A stretch of DNA of 64,000 bases, taken from positions 3,216,501 to 3,280,500 of the forward strand of contig NZ_CP068983.1 in assembly GCF_016801025.1 (NCBI RefSeq), given 5' to 3'. The stretch's first letter is position 1. Each line of letters begins with the position of its first letter. This stretch comes from Paradevosia shaoguanensis (GTDB lineage Bacteria > Pseudomonadota > Alphaproteobacteria > Rhizobiales > Devosiaceae). Below the pieces are notes generated by a model, which was not told the origin of the DNA, ran no database searches, and was given only the letters and a program-made list of their open reading frames with translations. Of this stretch, positions 33,755 through 40,717 are shown one piece after another. A program made the position numbers and the translations under genes.

Positions 33755-34354
33755 TTACTCGGCCGCTTCAGCGACCGACTCTTCCCGGGCGTTCTTGGTG
33801 GCGTATGCCCACCAGGTCAGCTGGTCGAGCATATCCTTGGCGCTGGGCAGGATCGCCGGCTCGATGTCCTTGATGGTCTTGCCCTGGAAGGCGACGGCGA
33901 CGAACTCGCTGCCGCCGATATGGACGGCCGAGCGGACCGGGACCATCTGGAGCTCGACCGCGATGTTGCGGGCATGCTCGACAGCGCGGGCGCCGCCGAC
34001 CGAACCGTAGGCCACGAAGCCGACCGGCTTCTTGTTCCAATCGACATAGGCCTGATCGAAGGCGTTCTTGAGGGCGCCGGTGATCGAGCGGTTATACTCG
34101 GCAATGGTGATGATGTAGCCATCATAACCGGCGATCTTCTGCTGCCAGGCAACGGCGCGCTGGTCCTGGGACGGAACCCAGGCGTTCGACGCGGCTTCGT
34201 TGAACAGCGGCAGGTCAAAATCCTTCAGGTCCACCAGTTCGACGTCGATATCATCGCGCTGCTTGGCGAGATCGAGGATCCACTGGGCCGGCTTGTCGGC
34301 GAAGCGGGTGTCGCGGGTGGAGCCGATGATGACGGCAATCTTGGGCTTGGACAT
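33755..34354 (-). CDS. NADPH-dependent FMN reductase
   Basis: The 199-residue flavodoxin-fold protein has the phosphate-binding motif IIGSTRDTRFADKPAQW near the N-terminus, ITIAEYNRSITGALKNAFDQ in the middle, and VGFVAYGSVGGARA. These are signatures of the NADPH:FMN reductase/ChrR group. The ATG at 34354 has a GGAG ribosome site. A final Glu/Ala tail is seen. It could reduce quinones or metals; the substrate is unknown. Confidence 0.9.
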   Translation of the reverse strand: MSKPKIAVIIGSTRDTRFADKPAQWILDLAKQRDDIDVELVDLKDFDLPLFNEAASNAWVPSQDQRAVAWQQKIAGYDGYIITIAEYNRSITGALKNAFDQAYVDWNKKPVGFVAYGSVGGARAVEHARNIAVELQMVPVRSAVHIGGSEFVAVAFQGKTIKDIEPAILPSAKDMLDQLTWWAYATKNAREESVAEAAE

Positions 34355-34492
34355 TGTAGTCTCCTTCAGTCGCAAAAAGTAACTGACGCTGAATATGTTC
34401 CTGCTTCGGATTCCCTCAAGAAGGCACAAAGCTGGTTGGGGGAAACAGTCGTTTCACTGGGGATCATCGGTGTCGCCCAGGCACGAAAATGT

Positions 34493-34650
34493 AACCATCC
34501 GGAAATGCGGGGATTTCCGGATGGTTGAAGCGAACGCTGAAGAAGAGGGGAGCCATCGTTTCGGCGATGGAAAAGACTGTTCGTAATTAGCGACCAGTGT
34601 AGTTGGGTCGTTAAGGGCGCAGACGGCGAGTCCGCGCCCTCTTCGTTTTT
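34493..34650 (+). ncRNA. Candidate structured RNA with terminator-like end
   Basis: Four hairpins lie in a row on the plus strand. A perfect 14-bp stem has arms at 34493-34506 and 34513-34526. CCATCG/CGATGG follows at 34553-34570, then CGACC/GGTCG at 34591-34610. The last is a strong stem AGGGCGC/GCGCCCT (34614-34640) with an inner GAC/GTC pair, and it runs into CTTCGTTTTT. No gene is present. It could be a small RNA, or simply operator and terminator pieces of the two flanking genes. Confidence 0.35.
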
Positions 34651-35854
34651 ACTCGGCAGGGGCGCCGACGGCGCGACGGCTGCTGCGAATGGTGAGCTGG
34701 GTCAGGATGAACGCAGCCACGGCACAGGCGGCGATGACGGCGACCATCGGCAGGGCGGTGCCATCGAAGAAAGCGCCGGAAATCCCCATGACGACAGCCG
34801 CGGTCACGAGCTGGAGCGTGCCCATGAGGGCCGAGGCGGTGCCGGCGATCTCACCATGCTCTTCCATGGCAAGGACGGCCGTGGTGGGCACGACAAGGCC
34901 CAGGAAACCGTAGCCGACGAAGAGCAGGGCGGCGAGGACGACCAGGTTGTCCACGCCGAAGACGAAGAGGCCGAACAGCAGGGCCATGACCAGCAGGAAG
35001 CCGGTGACGGCGGTGCGGACGACGGCGTTGAAGCCGAAGCGCTTGCCGAAATAGGCGGCGAACTGGGAGAGGCCGATGAACGACACCGCGTTGATCGAGA
35101 ACATGAAGCTGTAGAAGGTCGGCGAAATGCCGTAGTGCTCGATCAGGATGAAGGACGAGTTGGCGAGATAGGCCATGAAGCTCGACATGCCGAAAGCGCC
35201 GATGAAGGTGAGCCCCAGGAAATTCCAATCCTTGAGCAGCATCCAGTAACCGCGCAGTGCGCTACCGAACGAACTTTCGAGGCGGGCGGCGGCAGGGCGA
35301 GTTTCGGGCTGGAAGAAGGCCAGGAGAACAAGGCCGAGGACGCCGACGACGGCCATCACCCAGAAGAGGGCGCGCCAGTCACCGAACTGGATGACGAGGC
35401 TGCCCGAGAGCGGAGCCAGGATCGGGGAAACGGAGAAGACCAGCATGAGCAGGCTCATGAGCTGGGCGGCGTCGGTGCCGGTATAGTTGTCACGCACGAC
35501 AGCGCGGGGAATGGCCATGGGCGCGCAGGCGCCAACGCCCTGGACGAAGCGGGCGGCGACGAGCCACTCGATGCTGGGCGCGAGCGCACAGCCGATGGAG
35601 CCCAGGATGAACAGGCCGATGCCGAAATAGAGCGGCGGCTTGCGGCCGACCATGTCGCTGACCGGCCCATAGATGAGCTGACAGACGGCAATGGCGGCCA
35701 TGAAGGCCATCAGGCTGGCCTGCACCTGGGCCGTGTCGGCCTTGAGGTGCTCGCCGATGGCGGGAAGCGCAGGCAGGTACATGTCGATGGCGAAGGGTCC
35801 GACAACGGACAACAAGCCGAGGACAAGAGCGGCGCGAACGATATCGCTCTTCAT
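34649..35854 (-). CDS. Bcr/CflA-family multidrug efflux MFS transporter
   Basis: The 401-residue transporter has twelve membrane segments. FAIDMYLPALPAIGEHL near the N-terminus and the loop GPVSDMVGRKPPLYFGIGLF are hallmarks of Bcr/CflA drug:H+ antiporters (DHA1 family). FVQGVGACAPMAIPRAVVRD is the motif C-like segment. It is divergent from a TetR regulator, with a palindrome between them. The exported compound is unknown. Confidence 0.93.
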   Translation of the reverse strand: MKSDIVRAALVLGLLSVVGPFAIDMYLPALPAIGEHLKADTAQVQASLMAFMAAIAVCQLIYGPVSDMVGRKPPLYFGIGLFILGSIGCALAPSIEWLVAARFVQGVGACAPMAIPRAVVRDNYTGTDAAQLMSLLMLVFSVSPILAPLSGSLVIQFGDWRALFWVMAVVGVLGLVLLAFFQPETRPAAARLESSFGSALRGYWMLLKDWNFLGLTFIGAFGMSSFMAYLANSSFILIEHYGISPTFYSFMFSINAVSFIGLSQFAAYFGKRFGFNAVVRTAVTGFLLVMALLFGLFVFGVDNLVVLAALLFVGYGFLGLVVPTTAVLAMEEHGEIAGTASALMGTLQLVTAAVVMGISGAFFDGTALPMVAVIAACAVAAFILTQLTIRSSRRAVGAPAE

Positions 35855-35972
35855 GGAAAACCTCTTGGAGCGGCGACCGGCAGCACTCGCGTGCGCTGAT
35901 CGCCTGTAAACCGATTACGTGATGTCGAGGAGGACGGCGCAGGGAAAGGGAGGAGCGAGGCCGTGACTCCAA

Positions 35973-35990
35973 TGTCCATATTTTTGGACA
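35973..35990. promoter_or_regulatory. Palindrome TGTCCA-N6-TGGACA between pump and TetR genes
   Basis: A perfect 6-bp inverted repeat with a 6-bp AT-rich spacer lies 40 bases before the TetR start, in the region shared by the divergent Bcr/CflA pump gene. It is the likely operator of that TetR protein. Confidence 0.55.
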
Positions 35991-36029
35991 GTGTTGTCTA
36001 ATTCGTCAAGCCCCATTATATTGGCAGTT

Positions 36030-36680
36030 ATGGAATCTCTGTCAGAGTTGATCCGCGAACCCGCCATGCAGCGCGGGCAGAGCGCCAAACGCAAATGCAT
36101 CCTGGAAGCGGCGACGGCCGTGTTCGTGAGGGAGGGCGTGGCGGGCGCGAGTATCGACCTGATCGCGGCCGAGGCGGGGGTATCGCGCCAGACGGTCTAT
36201 AACCACATTGGGGACAAGGAAAAGCTGTTCGTGGCGGTGGTGGCCGACGTGTCGGCGCGCTCGAGCTACCGGCTGATCCAGACCATCGGTACGTTCCCGG
36301 ACCATCCGGTGAACCTGGAGGAAGACCTTATCGAGTTCGCGATGCGGCTCTGCAGCAATTGCATGTGCGATGCCGACGCAGTGGCGCTGCGGACGCTGAT
36401 CGAGAAAGAGGGGCCGCGTTATCCCGAGCTCTTCGAGACCTGGAAGCAGTATGGTCCGGGCAGCAATTGGCCGGCGATCGCGGGGCGTTTGGCCAAGCTG
36501 GCGCACCAGGGATATCTCGAGATCGAGGACCCGGACCTGGCGGCGCGGCAGTTCATGGCGCTGGTGAATGCCGACCTGCCCGCGACGCGCGAGCCAGGCC
36601 AGGAGCCGAACGAGGCGGAAATCCGCAAGGCGGCGAGCAATGCGGTGCGCACTTTCCTAAGGGCGTTCGGGAAGCGGTAG
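36030..36680 (+). CDS. TetR-family regulator of the adjacent pump
   Basis: The 216-residue protein has a TetR helix-turn-helix (AKRKCILEAATAVFVREGVA, then DLIAAEAGVSRQTVYNHIG) and a C-terminal ligand region like the AefR/TetR_C_33 group. It is divergent from the Bcr/CflA gene, which is the usual layout for repressor and drug pump. The ATG at 36030 is preferred over 35991, which lies within the palindrome region. Confidence 0.88.
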   Translation: MESLSELIREPAMQRGQSAKRKCILEAATAVFVREGVAGASIDLIAAEAGVSRQTVYNHIGDKEKLFVAVVADVSARSSYRLIQTIGTFPDHPVNLEEDLIEFAMRLCSNCMCDADAVALRTLIEKEGPRYPELFETWKQYGPGSNWPAIAGRLAKLAHQGYLEIEDPDLAARQFMALVNADLPATREPGQEPNEAEIRKAASNAVRTFLRAFGKR

Positions 36681-36815
36681 GCGGACCGGTGTAGCGAGCC
36701 GCCAGAGGCCGCAATTCCTGAGATGTGAGCCGATTTCCTCCTCCCCCCAGCGAAGGGCTGGGCAGGAGGTAATCTCTCCGGGTCCCGGCCTTCGCCGGGG
36801 AGGGCCTAGACGCTC
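36681..36815. other. Short intergenic stretch with degenerate repeats
   Basis: It contains CTCCTCCCCCCAGCG-like and CCCGGCCTTCGCCGGGG hairpins resembling fragments of the type A and B elements. No gene is seen. It separates the convergent TetR and pdxJ genes and may terminate both. Confidence 0.4.
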
Positions 36816-37562
36816 TCAGATATCCCCGAGAGCCTCGCGGTAGCGGCGGACGGCTTCGGGGAAGCCGATGAGGAGGGCGTCGGCGGTGATGCCGTGGCCG
36901 ATCGAGGCTTCGAGGACGCCGGGGACCTTGGCCTGGAAGGCGGGAAGGTTGACGAGCGTCAGGTCGTGGCCGGCATTGAGGCCGAGGCCGGCGGCGATGG
37001 CTGCATGAGCGGTTTCGGCGAGGGTGGCGAGTTCCTGCTCGGCGCGTTCGGGGGAATCAAAGCAGCCGCCATAGGGGCCGGTATAGAGTTCGATGCGATC
37101 GGCGCCTGTAGCCTTGGCCGCGGCGACGCCGGCTTCACCGGCATCGGGATCGGCAAAGAGCGAAATCCGGCGGTGGGGCGTGCGGATGCGCTGGACGATC
37201 GAGGTGAGGAAATTGCCCTTGCCGGTGAAATCCCAGCCGTGGTCGGACGTAGCCTGAGCCGGATCGTCGGGGACGAGCGTCACCTGCTCGGGATCGACGG
37301 TTTCGACGAGCTTGAGGAAATCCTCGCTCGGATAGCCTTCGATGTTGAACTCGGCCTGCGGGTATTCGGCGACCAGCAATTCCTTGAGGTCGAAGACGTC
37401 GGTGCGCCGGATATGGCGCTCGTCGGGACGCGGGTGGACGGTGACGCCGGATGCGCCGGCATCGAGGACCAGACGGGCAATTCCGGTGACGCTGGGCCAG
37501 GGCAGGTTCCGGCGATTGCGGAGCTGGGCGACGGCGTTGAGATTGACGGAAAGCTTGGTCAT
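36816..37562 (-). CDS. pdxJ: Pyridoxine 5'-phosphate synthase
   Basis: PdxJ condenses 1-deoxyxylulose 5-phosphate with aminoacetone phosphate to form pyridoxine phosphate. The 248-residue TIM-barrel has [15 protein letters not shown] at the N-terminus, [18 protein letters not shown] with the active-site histidine and arginines, and [14 protein letters not shown] near residue 190. The ATG at 37562 is fixed by homology. It stands alone, with repeat fragments on one side. Confidence 0.96.
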   Translation of the reverse strand: MTKLSVNLNAVAQLRNRRNLPWPSVTGIARLVLDAGASGVTVHPRPDERHIRRTDVFDLKELLVAEYPQAEFNIEGYPSEDFLKLVETVDPEQVTLVPDDPAQATSDHGWDFTGKGNFLTSIVQRIRTPHRRISLFADPDAGEAGVAAAKATGADRIELYTGPYGGCFDSPERAEQELATLAETAHAAIAAGLGLNAGHDLTLVNLPAFQAKVPGVLEASIGHGITADALLIGFPEAVRRYREALGDI

Positions 37563-37735
37563 GGCGGGTCCAGTGGTGCCGACTCGAAACGGATGGGAAG
37601 TGTATAGGACGGCGGGCGGCAAGTTTGCAGCCTCCCACGCTGCGATTGATTGCCTCTGCTGCGTGGGTGGTCAACGCTTCGTGTCGGAGTTGGTCCTCCC
37701 TCGGTCACTCCCTGCAAGGGGAAGGAGGCGCTGGC

Positions 37736-38014
37736 CTAGGCCTGTTCGCGGGCGTAGCGTTTGCGGCCGCGTTCTCGGGCTTTCTCGGCTTCCACCTCGC
37801 GGTCGCGAGGCGGGGCGTTGGTTTCCAGGGCGTCGAGGAGGCGCTGAGCGGCAACGGTTACTTCGTTGACGGCATAATGGAAGGCCGCCTCGTTCTTCTG
37901 GGAGGGGTGGGTGAAGCCGGAGAGCTTGCGGACGAACTGGAGCGCGGAGGCACGGACCTCATCCTGCGTAGCCGGGGGCTCGAAATTGAACAGGGTGCGG
38001 ATGTTGCGGCACAT
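37736..38014 (-). CDS. DUF2277 domain-containing protein
   Basis: The 92-residue protein opens with MCRNIRTLFNFEPPATQDEV and continues with RKLSGFTHPSQKNEAAF and RLLDALETNAPP, which match DUF2277 closely. This family is short, cytosolic and of unknown function. The start at 38014 is the conserved MCRNI, and the frame extends upstream without homology. The C-terminal basic tail (ARERGRKRYAREQA) is species-specific. It lies downstream of the VOC gene. Confidence 0.88.
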   Translation of the reverse strand: MCRNIRTLFNFEPPATQDEVRASALQFVRKLSGFTHPSQKNEAAFHYAVNEVTVAAQRLLDALETNAPPRDREVEAEKARERGRKRYAREQA

Positions 38015-38107
38015 TGGGGCTCTCCTCGTCTGCAGGTGCAAGAAACACAGCAACCTCCTGTGGCCTCGTCAAGGCCGACAGGAGGTTGTGATCGGGAGCG
38101 TCGCTGC

Positions 38108-38581
38108 TCAGCCGGCGTAGGCGCGGTCGAGGGCGGCGATATCGATCTTCTTCATCTGCAGCATGGCCTGCATGACGCGATTGGCCTTGGCCGGGTCGGC
38201 ATCGCCCAGATAGCGCGGCAGGGCCTCGGGGACGATTTGCCAGGAAAGGCCGTACTTGTCCTTGAGCCAGGCGCACTGGCTTTCGGCGCCGCCATCGGCG
38301 GTGAGCTTTTCCCAGAAATAGTCGACTTCTGCCTGGGTCTTGCAGTTGACGACGAAGGAGACGGCTTCGTTGAACTTGAAGATGGGGCCGCCGTTGAGAG
38401 CCATGAATTCCTGGCCTTCGAGCTCGAAGGCCATGGTCATGACCTTGCCCTTCTGGCCGGGCACGGCGTCATCATATTTCTCCTCGTTGATGATGCGGGC
38501 ATCGCCGAAGACAGAGACGTAGAAGCGCACGGCTTCCTCGATGCGGTCATCCATCCAGAGGCAGGGAACGATCTTGGGCAT
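38108..38581 (-). CDS. VOC-family (PhnB/glyoxalase-like) protein
   Basis: The 157-residue protein has the PhnB-type vicinal-oxygen-chelate fold: VPCLWMDDRIEEAVRFYVSV at the start, FMALNGGPIFKFNEAVSFVV in the middle and WQIVPEALPRYLGD near the end. Active-site residues of known dioxygenases are not obvious. It follows the frameshifted membrane gene and the SRPBCC/ArsR pair on the same strand, a cluster commonly seen together in environmental bacteria. No substrate is known. Confidence 0.88.
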   Translation of the reverse strand: MPKIVPCLWMDDRIEEAVRFYVSVFGDARIINEEKYDDAVPGQKGKVMTMAFELEGQEFMALNGGPIFKFNEAVSFVVNCKTQAEVDYFWEKLTADGGAESQCAWLKDKYGLSWQIVPEALPRYLGDADPAKANRVMQAMLQMKKIDIAALDRAYAG

Positions 38582-38607
38582 TTTCGGAAATCTCCAATGG
38601 TTGAGGG

Positions 38608-39032
38608 TTAGCGCGTGGCAGCGCGGCGGGCGTGAATGACGGCACCCAGCCAGGCAGCGGGGATGGCGAGGAGGGCGACGGCGATGGCGTACCAGTTCGG
38701 GCCCATGCCCCACATGACGACGGCGCCGACAGTGCTCAGGATGAGGCCAATGACGCCGAGCGCCAGGGCGTGGCCCATGGGGTGGTGCGGCGCGAGCCGG
38801 GCGGTGATGTAGCCGGCAAGGACGCCGAAGACGGCGCGATAGCCGAAGGCCAGGAGGAAGGGGCCGTCTCGTAGCTGGGTGTGCCATCCGGCGGGAAGAC
38901 GCCGATGGCATGGAAGAGCATGTCGGCCGTCGTCGAGAGGACGGCGATGGATACGAAGCCGGCGAGAACGGCGCCGAGGCTCCAGAGGGCGCTCCGGAAG
39001 GGAGCATTTTCGCGGGTAATCTGCATCGACAT
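38608..39032 (-). pseudogene. Frameshifted small membrane protein
   Basis: The first frame (from the ATG at 39032, with a GGAGA ribosome site) encodes MSMQITRENAPFRSALWSLG, a membrane segment and GVFPPDG. From about 38885-38865 the homologous continuation moves to another frame, GPFLLAFGYRAVFGVLAGYI, with further segments to the TAA at 38608-38610. Joined, this is a four-segment protein of about 140 residues. One base is gained or lost around 38868-38885. It is either a true pseudogene or a sequencing error. Confidence 0.75.
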
Positions 39033-39142
39033 CTGGTTTCTCCTTTCCGATGCAGGCCGCCTGTGGCGGGCGCGGCCGATCCCGTTGCCGGAACGGGCGT
39101 TCCGGCTGGAGTCTCTTGCAGGTGTGGTCGTCTCGTGTGCGG

Positions 39143-39628
39143 CTAGGCGGCCGGCTGGCTTTCGAGCACGGCGTCGAGCCGCTTGAAGCTGACCTCCATG
39201 CCGTCGGCCATCGGGGTGGCTAGTGCGCCATCCCGGGCTTCACGCGAGGAATAGAGCACGGTGGTCCTGGTCGTCGTGGTGCCATCGGCGTGCTGCTCGA
39301 AGGCCACGGTGACGATGGCCTCGCCACCCGTCCAATCCATGTCGTAGGTTTCGGTGTTGACGATGCGCTGGGGGTGCTCGATCTCGCGATAGACGCCGCC
39401 CGAACCCATTTCGAAGCCATCCGGGCTCTTGAGGACGAAGCGCCAGCGGCCACCGACGCGGAAGTCGATCTCGCAGGTGGGCATGGTCCAGTCGGGCGGG
39501 CCAAGCCAGCGGCGGATGAGATCAGGGCGCGAATAGCAGAGGAAGACGAGGTCGCGCGGGGCGTCGAAATCGCGGGAGATGGCGATCTCGCGCTCGCTCG
39601 GTGTCGAGACGGTGAGGGGCGCTGGCAT
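39143..39628 (-). CDS. SRPBCC/AHSA1-domain protein
   Basis: The 161-residue protein has the START-like AHSA1 fold: REIAISRDFDAPRDLVFLCY, RWLGPPDWTMPTCEIDFRVG and GGRWRFVLKSPDG. It ends in a helix (ATPMADGMEVSFKRLDAVLE). The family binds hydrophobic ligands or acts as a stress-associated partner. It follows an ArsR-type regulator by two bases, a very common regulator/SRPBCC pair. Confidence 0.9.
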   Translation of the reverse strand: MPAPLTVSTPSEREIAISRDFDAPRDLVFLCYSRPDLIRRWLGPPDWTMPTCEIDFRVGGRWRFVLKSPDGFEMGSGGVYREIEHPQRIVNTETYDMDWTGGEAIVTVAFEQHADGTTTTRTTVLYSSREARDGALATPMADGMEVSFKRLDAVLESQPAA

Positions 39629-39630
39629 GG

Positions 39631-39987
39631 TCAGGTCTTCCTCTTGTCGTTGGCGTTGACGGGGGTCTGCAATTCCTTGAGCAGCGCATCGAGCCGCGTA
39701 TAGCTGGCTTCCCAGAACTGCTTGTAGTCATCGAGCCAGGCCACGGCCTCGGCCATCGGCGCCGCTTCGAGTTTGCGGGGGCGGCGGGTCGCTGCCTGGC
39801 CGGTGGAGATGAGGCCGGCGCGCTCCAGGATCTTGAGATGCTTGGAGACGGCGGGCTGGCTGATGTTGAAGGGCTCCGCCAGTTCGGCGACCGAAGCCTC
39901 GCCGGACGCCAGGCGCGCGAGGATGGCCCGACGCGTGGGATCGGAAAGGGCGAGGAAGGTGGCATCGAGCCGCTCAGAGGGTGTCAT
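39631..39987 (-). CDS. ArsR-family transcriptional regulator
   Basis: The 118-residue winged-helix regulator has the ArsR fold: ALSDPTRRAILARLASGEAS, then LAEPFNISQPAVSKHLKILE with recognition helix, and wing ISTGQAATRRPRKLEA. The metal-binding CxC motif of ArsR/SmtB is absent, so it is a non-metal ArsR type. It is the first gene of a probable operon with SRPBCC. A perfect palindrome lies upstream at 40001-40016. Confidence 0.93.
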   Translation of the reverse strand: MTPSERLDATFLALSDPTRRAILARLASGEASVAELAEPFNISQPAVSKHLKILERAGLISTGQAATRRPRKLEAAPMAEAVAWLDDYKQFWEASYTRLDALLKELQTPVNANDKRKT

Positions 39988-40000
39988 GGCAGAGAACCAA

Positions 40001-40016
40001 TTCGTTCGATAACGAA
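40001..40016. promoter_or_regulatory. ArsR operator candidate TTCGTT-N4-AACGAA
   Basis: A perfect 6-bp inverted repeat with a 4-bp spacer lies 14 bases upstream of the ArsR start codon, flanked by outer CAATTC and GAATTG half sites. Its position fits autoregulation. Confidence 0.6.
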
Positions 40017-40122
40017 ATGGTTATGAAATGAATTGGAGGGAGAGTCAAGCGAATCGGGCGGGCCTTGGTGTGGTGGGGCGCGGAATGATAGAGCTGGCAG
40101 GCAGCAACCGGAGGGGAAGAGG

Positions 40123-40671
40123 GTGCTTGTCTTGCGTCTGGCCAAGGTCGCCTGCGTGGCGGCGATGGCGTTCTATGCCACGCTCGTCGCGTTCGGGAAC
40201 GTGACGGATTACGGCACCAATTTCGCCTTCGTCGAGCATGTGTTCCGCATGGACACGATCTTTCCCGATGCGACGATCCGCTATCGGGCGATCGATGTGC
40301 CCTGGGTGTGGACCGCCGGGTATGCCGCGATCATTGCGCTCGAGGGGCTGACGGCGGTGCTCTGCTGGATAGGCGCGGGATGGATGCTGCGCAGGCTGCG
40401 TGGTAGCGCGGCGCTATTCAACCGGTCGAAGGGGTGGGCGATCGGCGGGCTGGCCTGTGGGTTCCTGCTCTGGCAGGTGGCGTTCATGTCGATCGGCGGA
40501 GAATGGTTCGGCATGTGGCAGTCCCATACCTGGAACGGCGTGGCCTCGGCGGCGAGGATCTTCATGATGTTCATCGCGGTGCTGATCTTCGTGTCGCTGC
40601 CGGATGGTGAGATCGAGGGTAGGGCCCCGCTACAATGTTTGACAAATAAGCATGTTATCATAATAACATGA
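40123..40671 (+). CDS. DUF2165 integral membrane protein
   Basis: The 182-residue protein has four hydrophobic segments. LAKVACVAAMAFYATLVAFG with NVTDYGTN and VFRMDTIFP, then PWVWTAGYAAIIALEG and MSIGGEWFGMWQS, match DUF2165. Function is unknown. The GTG at 40123, after GGAGGGGAAGAG, is the likely start. Its C-terminal codons overlap the promoter and palindrome of the next gene. Confidence 0.85.
   Translation: MLVLRLAKVACVAAMAFYATLVAFGNVTDYGTNFAFVEHVFRMDTIFPDATIRYRAIDVPWVWTAGYAAIIALEGLTAVLCWIGAGWMLRRLRGSAALFNRSKGWAIGGLACGFLLWQVAFMSIGGEWFGMWQSHTWNGVASAARIFMMFIAVLIFVSLPDGEIEGRAPLQCLTNKHVIIIT
40639..40670 (+). promoter_or_regulatory. Promoter overlapping a palindromic operator
   Basis: TTGACA at 40639-40644 with TAATAA at 40661-40666 (16-base spacer) makes a good housekeeping promoter. 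The -10 region lies in a perfect 8-bp inverted repeat CATGTTAT-N4-ATAACATG (40651-40670). A regulator bound there would block RNA polymerase. The downstream gene is the MFS-HEAT fusion. Confidence 0.6.
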
Positions 40672-40717
40672 GTTGCGCTGGGTCGCCCTCTTTGGGGCGC
40701 GGGCGGGGCGTGTCGCG

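Noticed and set aside
32048-34528. An 826-codon open frame on the plus strand opposite kup and the FMN reductase gene
   Set aside because: Its sequence is rich in D, E, G, H and Q, typical of the antisense of GC-rich membrane-protein genes, and it overlaps two well-supported genes and a terminator.
34493-34650. A known riboswitch class upstream of a gene
   Set aside because: The plus-strand structure precedes no plus-strand gene, and no conserved riboswitch core was recognised; it is kept only as a candidate structured RNA.
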